Below the pieces are notes generated by a model. It had not been told where the DNA came from, ran no database searches, and saw nothing but the letters and a program-made list of their open reading frames with translations. A DNA stretch of 39,669 nt. Source: an uncultured bacterium. Lineage in GTDB: Bacteria > Cyanobacteriota > Vampirovibrionia > Gastranaerophilales > Gastranaerophilaceae. The DNA lies in contig CASFGO010000011.1 in NCBI GenBank assembly GCA_949294335.1, positions 1-39,669 of the forward strand, given 5' to 3'. Both the position numbers and the translations under genes were made by a program. Positions 32,952-39,669 of this stretch are shown in pieces (position 1 is the stretch's first letter; every line of letters begins with the position of its first letter).

Positions 32952-35900
32952 TTATTGATCGATATTAAATCTATCAGTAATATGTAATGTATCTATTTGC
33001 TCTTGCAAAGCTCTATAAACACTATCACCGATATCCATATGGTGTAAACCACCTCTTCTACCTTCGTGAGCCGCGAAACCGATAGGTGCGAAGTCTGAAC
33101 CTAATTTAGTTTCGATAGCTTTATCTCTTAAATAACCAAGGATTAATGCAGAATCTTCATCTAACCCATCTAAATTAGTTCCGTCACCACCTTCTGGGAA
33201 TGTAGGGTAGAATATAATTCTATCTACATCTATCGCACTTCCTGTAATTGAAGGTCTTAATTCGCCACTATTTATTATTGTATTTAAAACATTTACATAT
33301 AAATCATTACCATTATTGAAACCTGTTGAATCAGCTGTGGTATTTAAAATATGACCAATTTCAAAGTCATTGAATTGTAAGTGACCTGTCTCAACGTTAT
33401 TAGCTTCAATATACTGAGCACCATTTACTGTTATATTATTAGCTTTTGTAGAATCACCGTTGATTGCAACAAATCCAGAATCTTTAGATGCTGAAATTGT
33501 TAAATCACCATTTATATTGTTTACTCCAGTAAATGTTACATCACCTTTTGAATCCATGCCTACATTTGTGTGATATGTAGAATTATTAGTTGTAATGTTA
33601 GCACCTGCAAAATTTACATTTGTACCATTAACTATATCATTACTTGTTAAATTATCAATAACTAATTGACCATCAGTAGAAACTGAAACAGTATTACCTG
33701 CTTTTAATGAAATTGGTGAGCTATTATTGATTGTTAAATCTCCTTTTCTATCTAAAGAAATATTATTTCCAGCTGTTGCATTCAATTTGCTACCAAACTC
33801 AGTTCCATTTTCTATTTTAATGTCATTCTTAGCATTTAAATCAACTTGTCCTTGAACATTTGGTTGTTTAATTCCAACAGAAGGCGCATTATTTATATTT
33901 ATATTATTTGCTTCAACTTTTAAACCTCCATTTTTATTATTTAAATTTAAGTTTTCAAAGTTTGCATCTTTTCCTGCTTTAACAGTCCATATAGATTGAT
34001 TTGCAGAAGTTCCAATTGCTTTGGCATTAACATTTTCTCCTGCAGTAATATTTACATGAGCTGCTGAGTGGAATTGATTAAGGTTTACATCTTTACCTGC
34101 TGTTATATCAGAACCTTGGGTTTCTACACCAGTATTACCTACTGATACACTACCTTGAGTTGAGTTAGCAATAAATTTACCGTGTGAATATGAATTATTA
34201 ACTGTTATATCTTTTTTAGCATTTAATGTTATACCTTTGTATTGTCCAGCAGGAATAGCTCTATTACCAACACTAGCTTTATTTAATGTAATTGCTCCAT
34301 TATTAGATGTTGCATTGAAACTATCAGTACTTGTATAGTTTTTAACATTAATATCTTTATCAGCTGTTAATGTTGTTTTTCCACTTACAGAACTAGCCTT
34401 AGAATCATTACCTAGGTTAATATTACCTTTGTTAGATTTTAATTCTAAATTTCTTCCTGCATTAACATTTTCAATATTAATATCATCAGTTGCATAAGCT
34501 TTTACATCAAAACCTGCCATAATGTTTCCAGAAGTTGTAATACTTCCATCTGCTTGTGTAAGCAAGTTCCCTGCAACGTTAGCACCTTTATTGATTTTTA
34601 AATCACCATCTGAAGATAATCTTAAATTACCTTTAGTTGTTTCTGGAGTTACAAATGTAACATTACCATTTGAATGAACACTTGCTATACCTGCTGATAA
34701 TGATTCAACTGTACCGCCTGCAATATTTATTGCATTTTGTAAGCTCCAATCATAATCAGTCTTATTCATTACATCAGATATATCATCAAGTGATGCTATT
34801 TGATTTAATGCTTTTAAATTATAAGTATTACCATCTAATAATGCATTAGTTGTTGCATATATTGAACCATTTGTAGCTGTTAAATTAATTTTATCAGCGA
34901 TAATATTACCTATTATTCCAATATTTTCATTATTACTTACTACATTTAATTTATCAGCTGAAACATAATCAAATGTAATATTTTTATCAGTGTTAAAATC
35001 TGCTGTTTTTCCAACTTCAGCTTTTATACTACCAATATAATTTGAATTAGTAGAAGTTACATTACCATTTTTTGCAGTAAAGTGATTTCTGCTATTTCCT
35101 GTTGTTTCAGTATTTTTTACATTAATATTAGCTTTGTGAGATGTTGCATTAACATTTCTAACTGTTGCATTAGTAATATTTACATCACCTGTATTAGCTT
35201 TTATTTTAAGTTCTCCATTTGATTTTGAATTGTAGAATCTAGCACCAGTCTCACCATACATATCAGCAGTTCCAACTTGAGATTCGCCAATTGCTACTTC
35301 ATTCTTTGAAGAAGTAACTTTTGCAATTCCAGTAACTGATGATTTATATATTGATGCTTTTCCTGTTTCAGATTGTACTGTCGCATTTGATTCAATATTA
35401 GAATCACTTACTGCAGCACTAACTTTAGCAGTTAATTCAGCATTGCCTTTTATTGTTGCATTACTTACTGATGAATTGCCATTTGTTGATGTTAATTTAG
35501 CATCTCCATTTACTGTTGTATTATATAATCTATTATTCCACTTAGATTTTATTTCCGCAGAACCTACTTGAGATGTTTTACCTTCGCTAGCTCCAATAGC
35601 TGCTTCATAATTTTCTGAAGTTACTGTAGCTTTTTTACCCACAATTGATTCCCAAATAGATGCTTTACCATCTGTAGCTTTAACAGTAGCATCTCCATCA
35701 ACAGTTGATCCATTTATTGCTGAATTACCTTTTGCTGTTAATTCTGCATTGCCTTTTATTGTAGCATTGCTTACAGATGAATGACCATTTGTTGATGTTA
35801 ATTTAGCATCTCCATTTACTGTTGTATTATATAATCTATTATTATATTTAGATGTTATTTCAGCAAAACCTACTTGAGATGTTTTACCTTCACTAGCACC

Positions 35901-38900
35901 AATAGCTGCTTCATAATTTTCTGAAGTTACTGTAGCTTTTTTACCTACAATTGATTCCCAAATAGATGCTTTACCATCTGTAGCTTTAACAGTAGCATTT
36001 CCATCAACAGTTGAACCGTTTATTGCTGCATTACCTTTAGCAGTTAATTCAGCATTACCTTTTATTGTTGATGCATTAATTGTTGAATGACCACCTTCTG
36101 ATGACATTTTTATATCACCATTTGATGTTGAATTATTAAATGAATTATTCCATTTAGAAGTTAATTCTGCAGAACCAACAGTTGAATGATTTACTGTTGT
36201 TTCATAATTATTTGATTTACCTGTAAACTTACCACCAACAGTTGAATTATTTAAAACAACTTTGTTATCAGCTGTTGCTTTTAAATTTCCTGTAATATTT
36301 GAATCTACAAAGTTTAATTTTCCAGCTTTTGATGAATCAAAAATAGCATTTTTAGCATCTGCTGTTATATTGCCACCATAATTTGCATTACTAGACAATA
36401 TATTACCATTTTTAGCATTTAATTTTGAAGTGCTACCAATTGAAGAATCAGTAATAGAGATATTATTATTTTCAGCAGTCATTGAGGCAGTACCAGCAAT
36501 ATTTGTATCCCACATAGTAACGCCTTTATTTCCTGTTAAATCTGCTGAACCAATAGTTGTCTTTTTATTATCAGATCCACCAATACGAACTTCACCTTCA
36601 CTTGAGTTAGCCTTAAATAATTTACCAACTGTTGATTCCCATAAGTGAATATTTCCTTTGGTTTCTGCAGTTAAATTATCAGTTACATTAGAATAAATTA
36701 TATTTATTCTTTCTTCCGCACCTGTAAATGAAGCATTTCTTGCTTCTACTTTAGTATCACCAATTAAATTAGAATTTGTAGATTTAACATCTAATCCTGA
36801 TTTTAAATTAGCATTACCTTTTACATCAGAATTATTAATTATTATATTTTGTTTTGCATCTGCAGTAATTGAACCAACTTCTGTTCTCTTATCTAACCCA
36901 CTCAAACTTACGCTTCCATTATCTGCTTTTGCATTAACATGTTTTCCTACATTTGCTTGCCATAAAACAACACTGCCTGCTGACTGAGCATCTAAATTAT
37001 TATCAATTGTTGTATTACTTACTGTAATTTGAGCATCACTCGCATTAGGAGCTTTTAACTCTGCATTGCCATGTACTTGTGAATATGCAATGTAAACATC
37101 ATGTGGAGGATCTGTTTGCATAGCATCAGAAGGAACGCCAACACTACGATCCCCTGTAAATATAGCAGTTAAATCCTTCGCAAAATCGGAGAACCAAATT
37201 TTTACACCATTTTTAGCTGTTAAATTAGTATTTCCATCAACATCAGCATACTTAACAGCAACATGACCATCTGTTGATTCTGCAACTAAGTTATTACCAA
37301 CATATGAATTATTAATATTTAAATTATTTTTAGCTTTTATATCAACATCGTTTCCAACTTGAAGTTTTACATCTCCACCATTAATAGATAAACTACCAAA
37401 ACTTTGTGGATTTTTATTTTGACCTTTAACTGCTTCTGTAAAATCTAAACCGATACTTCCACTTGCTAGATTTGCATCTGTTGGCTCAATACTAGCAACA
37501 TTTTTACCAGCTGTTAAATTATATTTTTGAGCATTCAAAATACTTTCTCCAGCAGGTATTGAATTTTCTGCAGAATAAATTGATCCATTATTTGCTGTGA
37601 TATTTATTGTATCATCAGCAGTAATTATACCTGCTAAACCGATATTTCCGTTTTCTGTAACTAATGTTACATTCTGTGCATTTAATTTTGTTGGCTCAAA
37701 TGCATAATCTTCAGGATTTGAACCTCCATTTATTGTATTACCAATTGCTACATATGTTTTTCCATTTGCATAGAAGTTTTCTGTAATATTATTATTTGTT
37801 CCTGTTAATATTACTCCATCATTTTCTGAGATTAAATTTGCATTCTTTGCACTTAAATTATATAAATCGATATAACCTTTTGCTATCGCACTAAATTCAT
37901 TTCCTGCATACATTGTATCAATATACATAAATGAATCTGAATTTAATGACATATCATTTCCTGCTGAAGCCCAACCAACAATTGGTCCTGCAGCTTTTAC
38001 TAGCATATCATTACCTGATGATACACCTTTTAAACTGATTGCTTGATCAGATTCAACAATTAAATTATTTGATACATTATTGCCTGATTCAGCTTTATTT
38101 AATTTTATATTTCCATCTGCTTTTATATTTGCATTATCTGCTTTTATATTTACTTCATTGTATAAAGCTGTATTATTTGGACCTTTTATTGAGTCATCAT
38201 GACCTGCAATTGAAAGAGATCCTAATTCATCAAATGTTGGAGTTCTTCTTCCTTTCACAGCTTCAGTAAAATTATAACCTTTACCTTTACCAGGATCTAC
38301 TGAAGGATTTGTTGGTTGTATACTTCCAATATCTCCTGATGCAGTTAAATTATATTCTTTTGCATTTAATATGTTTTTACCTACAGGAATTGCATAATCA
38401 GCTGAATATATTGAACCATTATTCGCTGTTATATTTATTGAATCATCTGCATTGATTATACCAGCTAAACCAATATTTCCATTTTCTGATACTAATGTTA
38501 CATTTTTAGCATTTAACTCTGTTGGAATAAAAATTTTATCTTCTAATGCTATTCCATCATTATATGTATTACCAATAGCTACATATGTTTTTCCTTTAGC
38601 ATAGAAATTTTCTATAATATTATTATCTGTACCTGTTAATATTACTCCATCATTTTCTGAGATTAAATTTGCATTCTTTGCACTTAAATTATATAAATCG
38701 ATATAACCTTTTGCTATTGCATTAAATTCATTTCCTGCATACATTGTATCAATATACATAAATGAATCTGAATTTAATGACATATCATTTCCTGCTGATG
38801 CCCAACCTACTATTGGACCACCTGCAGTAATTGTCATATCATTACCTGATTTTACTCCATTCAAATTAATTGCTTGGCTTGATTCAGCTACTAAATTATT

Positions 38901-39669
38901 TGATACATTTTTTCCTGTTGCATTTCCATTTATTTGGATATTACCATCTGCTTTTATATTTGCATTTGATGATTGTACATTTAATTCATTATAAAGTGCT
39001 GAATTATTTGGTCCTTTTATTGCATCATCATGACCTGCTATTGATAATGATCCTAATTCATCAAATGTTGGATTCTTTCTTCCTTTTACTGTTTCTGTAA
39101 AATTGAAACCCTTACCTTTTCCTGGTTCAACTGAAGTGTCTGTTTGTTTTAAACTTCCAATATCGCCTGATGCTGTTAAATTATATTCTTTTGCATTTAA
39201 AATATTTTGAACACTACTAATAGCTCCTTGAGCAGAATATATTGAGCCATTATTTGCTGTTATATTTATTTGTCCATCAGCTGTAATTACACCTGCAAGT
39301 CCAATATTTCCATTTTCAGCTATTAAAGTTACATTATCAGCATCCAATGTTGTGTAAATAAATGAACCATCCTCTAATGGAGAACTTCCGTTATTTAAAG
39401 TGTTACCTATTGCTATATAACTATTTGTAGGATCTAAACCTGTTGTTTTAGCAATAAATTCACCATCAAAATCGTTAATACCTGATAATGTTATAAAACC
39501 ATTAGTTGATAATAAATTAGCATCATAGGCTGACATATCTCTAACATCAATTCTATCAGTTGATGTTAAATTTACATCACCCAATACTGTATCCTTATAT
39601 AATTCAGAAAAACCATTTATATTAGTTGTTAAATTGCCTTGTTGTGTATTACCACAAAATTGTAAATCT
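32952..39669 (-). CDS. giant repetitive adhesin, 5' end outside the window
   Basis: The frame is open to the window edge, so at least 2238 residues are seen and the N-terminus is missing; the TTG at 39584 is only an internal codon. The sequence is a Asn/Gly/Thr/Ala-rich parallel beta-helix of short strands (NLTA, NGNI, VNIT types), as in filamentous haemagglutinin, two-partner-secreted exoproteins and the LktA-like filamentous adhesins. Nested repeats occur: 277-residue units (37420-39440) and 102-residue units (35400-36120). Cysteine is nearly absent. The last 100 or so residues (from about DVDRIIFYPTFPEGGDG) leave the helix and form a distinct, mixed-charge domain ending FNIDQ; no autotransporter barrel is seen. 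It is probably exported by a partner outside the window and acts in surface attachment. The exact family is not proven. Confidence 0.85.
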   Translation of the reverse strand, partial: DLQFCGNTQQGNLTTNINGFSELYKDTVLGDVNLTSTDRIDVRDMSAYDANLLSTNGFITLSGINDFDGEFIAKTTGLDPTNSYIAIGNTLNNGSSPLEDGSFIYTTLDADNVTLIAENGNIGLAGVITADGQINITANNGSIYSAQGAISSVQNILNAKEYNLTASGDIGSLKQTDTSVEPGKGKGFNFTETVKGRKNPTFDELGSLSIAGHDDAIKGPNNSALYNELNVQSSNANIKADGNIQINGNATGKNVSNNLVAESSQAINLNGVKSGNDMTITAGGPIVGWASAGNDMSLNSDSFMYIDTMYAGNEFNAIAKGYIDLYNLSAKNANLISENDGVILTGTDNNIIENFYAKGKTYVAIGNTYNDGIALEDKIFIPTELNAKNVTLVSENGNIGLAGIINADDSINITANNGSIYSADYAIPVGKNILNAKEYNLTASGDIGSIQPTNPSVDPGKGKGYNFTEAVKGRRTPTFDELGSLSIAGHDDSIKGPNNTALYNEVNIKADNANIKADGNIKLNKAESGNNVSNNLIVESDQAISLKGVSSGNDMLVKAAGPIVGWASAGNDMSLNSDSFMYIDTMYAGNEFSAIAKGYIDLYNLSAKNANLISENDGVILTGTNNNITENFYANGKTYVAIGNTINGGSNPEDYAFEPTKLNAQNVTLVTENGNIGLAGIITADDTINITANNGSIYSAENSIPAGESILNAQKYNLTAGKNVASIEPTDANLASGSIGLDFTEAVKGQNKNPQSFGSLSINGGDVKLQVGNDVDIKAKNNLNINNSYVGNNLVAESTDGHVAVKYADVDGNTNLTAKNGVKIWFSDFAKDLTAIFTGDRSVGVPSDAMQTDPPHDVYIAYSQVHGNAELKAPNASDAQITVSNTTIDNNLDAQSAGSVVLWQANVGKHVNAKADNGSVSLSGLDKRTEVGSITADAKQNIIINNSDVKGNANLKSGLDVKSTNSNLIGDTKVEARNASFTGAEERINIIYSNVTDNLTAETKGNIHLWESTVGKLFKANSSEGEVRIGGSDNKKTTIGSADLTGNKGVTMWDTNIAGTASMTAENNNISITDSSIGSTSKLNAKNGNILSSNANYGGNITADAKNAIFDSSKAGKLNFVDSNITGNLKATADNKVVLNNSTVGGKFTGKSNNYETTVNHSTVGSAELTSKWNNSFNNSTSNGDIKMSSEGGHSTINASTIKGNAELTAKGNAAINGSTVDGNATVKATDGKASIWESIVGKKATVTSENYEAAIGASEGKTSQVGFAEITSKYNNRLYNTTVNGDAKLTSTNGHSSVSNATIKGNAELTAKGNSAINGSTVDGDATVKATDGKASIWESIVGKKATVTSENYEAAIGASEGKTSQVGSAEIKSKWNNRLYNTTVNGDAKLTSTNGNSSVSNATIKGNAELTAKVSAAVSDSNIESNATVQSETGKASIYKSSVTGIAKVTSSKNEVAIGESQVGTADMYGETGARFYNSKSNGELKIKANTGDVNITNATVRNVNATSHKANINVKNTETTGNSRNHFTAKNGNVTSTNSNYIGSIKAEVGKTADFNTDKNITFDYVSADKLNVVSNNENIGIIGNIIADKINLTATNGSIYATTNALLDGNTYNLKALNQIASLDDISDVMNKTDYDWSLQNAINIAGGTVESLSAGIASVHSNGNVTFVTPETTKGNLRLSSDGDLKINKGANVAGNLLTQADGSITTSGNIMAGFDVKAYATDDINIENVNAGRNLELKSNKGNINLGNDSKASSVSGKTTLTADKDINVKNYTSTDSFNATSNNGAITLNKASVGNRAIPAGQYKGITLNAKKDITVNNSYSHGKFIANSTQGSVSVGNTGVETQGSDITAGKDVNLNQFHSAAHVNITAGENVNAKAIGTSANQSIWTVKAGKDANFENLNLNNKNGGLKVEANNININNAPSVGIKQPNVQGQVDLNAKNDIKIENGTEFGSKLNATAGNNISLDRKGDLTINNSSPISLKAGNTVSVSTDGQLVIDNLTSNDIVNGTNVNFAGANITTNNSTYHTNVGMDSKGDVTFTGVNNINGDLTISASKDSGFVAINGDSTKANNITVNGAQYIEANNVETGHLQFNDFEIGHILNTTADSTGFNNGNDLYVNVLNTIINSGELRPSITGSAIDVDRIIFYPTFPEGGDGTNLDGLDEDSALILGYLRDKAIETKLGSDFAPIGFAAHEGRRGGLHHMDIGDSVYRALQEQIDTLHITDRFNIDQ
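35400..36120 (-). repeat. 306-bp repeats inside the adhesin gene
   Basis: The word GTTAATTC recurs at 35431, 35737 and 36043, exactly 306 bases apart, as does the AGATGTTTTACCTTC block (35571 and 35877). Each unit encodes 102 residues including KASIWESIVGKKATVTSENY and GASEGKTSQVG. The two best copies are nearly identical in DNA, so recent duplication or gene conversion is likely. Confidence 0.9.
37420..39440 (-). repeat. 831-bp repeats inside the adhesin gene
   Basis: Long matches occur 831 bases (277 residues) apart: ATTACTCC at 37810 and 38641, CCTAATTCATCAAATGTTGG at 38221 and 39052, and CCTGCTAAACC/CCAGCTAAACC at 37630 and 38461. About 2.4 units are present. The stretch near 37810-37980 and 38641-38811 is almost identical. 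The encoded units contain GPIVGWASAGNDMSLNSDSF and ITANNGSIYSA. Confidence 0.9.

Noticed and set aside
36430..39100. Plus-strand frames opposite the adhesin gene
   Set aside because: They are antisense products of a repetitive, low-complexity coding sequence (Leu/His-rich text) and recur with the repeats.
39584..39669. A start of the adhesin at TTG 39584
   Set aside because: The same frame continues without a stop to the window edge and encodes more of the same Asn/Gly/Thr-rich sequence, so the true start is outside.

Overview
The window is AT-rich (GC visibly low throughout) and gene-dense, with standard-code genes and Shine-Dalgarno sites of the GGAGG type. It carries genes for KDO (kdsD-kdsC), so the cell probably has a lipopolysaccharide outer membrane. 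It also carries an LL-diaminopimelate aminotransferase (dapL), a plant/bacterial-type acyl-ACP thioesterase, several small secreted Asn/Gln/Tyr-rich proteins and a giant beta-helical adhesin. Together these fit a gut member of the non-photosynthetic cyanobacterial sister group (Vampirovibrionia/'Melainabacteria', order Gastranaerophilales). That assignment is inference from gene content; no rRNA is present to confirm it.

Layout. 1-1036: a small secreted protein, then a gene-free stretch with a 111-bp tandem repeat and a terminator. 1037-4236: a glycine-zipper protein, rnhB, kdsC and kdsD. 4370-9299: a STAS-like small protein and dapL, facing a five-gene minus-strand run (membrane protein, small zinc-ribbon protein, rph, degenerate metallophosphoesterase, gph-like phosphatase). 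9361-13975: a PHP phosphoesterase, an M16 protease and an HD-GYP-like protein. 13992-19152, minus strand: a zinc-ribbon/low-complexity protein with a duplicated helical module, rimM, trmD, then a structured leader and the detached ribosomal fragment rpsE-rpmD-rplO-secY. 19359-21162: a receiver-histidine kinase and a small duplicated protein. 21292-21700: tRNA-Lys(CTT) and three GC-richer tandem repeats that share the tRNA's 5' flank. 21764-23281: small proteins and the thioesterase. 23350-29816, minus strand: two tandem AMP-forming acyl ligases, then metY-metX-metW. 29932-32897: hom, thrC and a tail-anchored protein. 32952 to the window end: an adhesin gene whose 5' end lies outside the window.

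How the genes work together. hom makes homoserine; thrC leads to threonine (from phosphohomoserine, no thrB seen here), and metX/metY/metW lead to homocysteine/methionine. dapL serves lysine and peptidoglycan, so three branches of the aspartate family lie in this window. rimM, trmD, rpsE, rpmD, rplO and secY serve ribosome maturation, translation and secretion. kdsD and kdsC feed lipid A-core assembly. The thioesterase and the paired acyl ligases may release and re-activate fatty acids.

The most unusual items are the tRNA-Lys-linked structured repeat array, the zinc-ribbon/duplicated-module protein translationally coupled to rimM-trmD, the metallophosphoesterase with an eroded metal site, the isolated spc-operon fragment with its hairpin leader, and the nested repeats of the adhesin.
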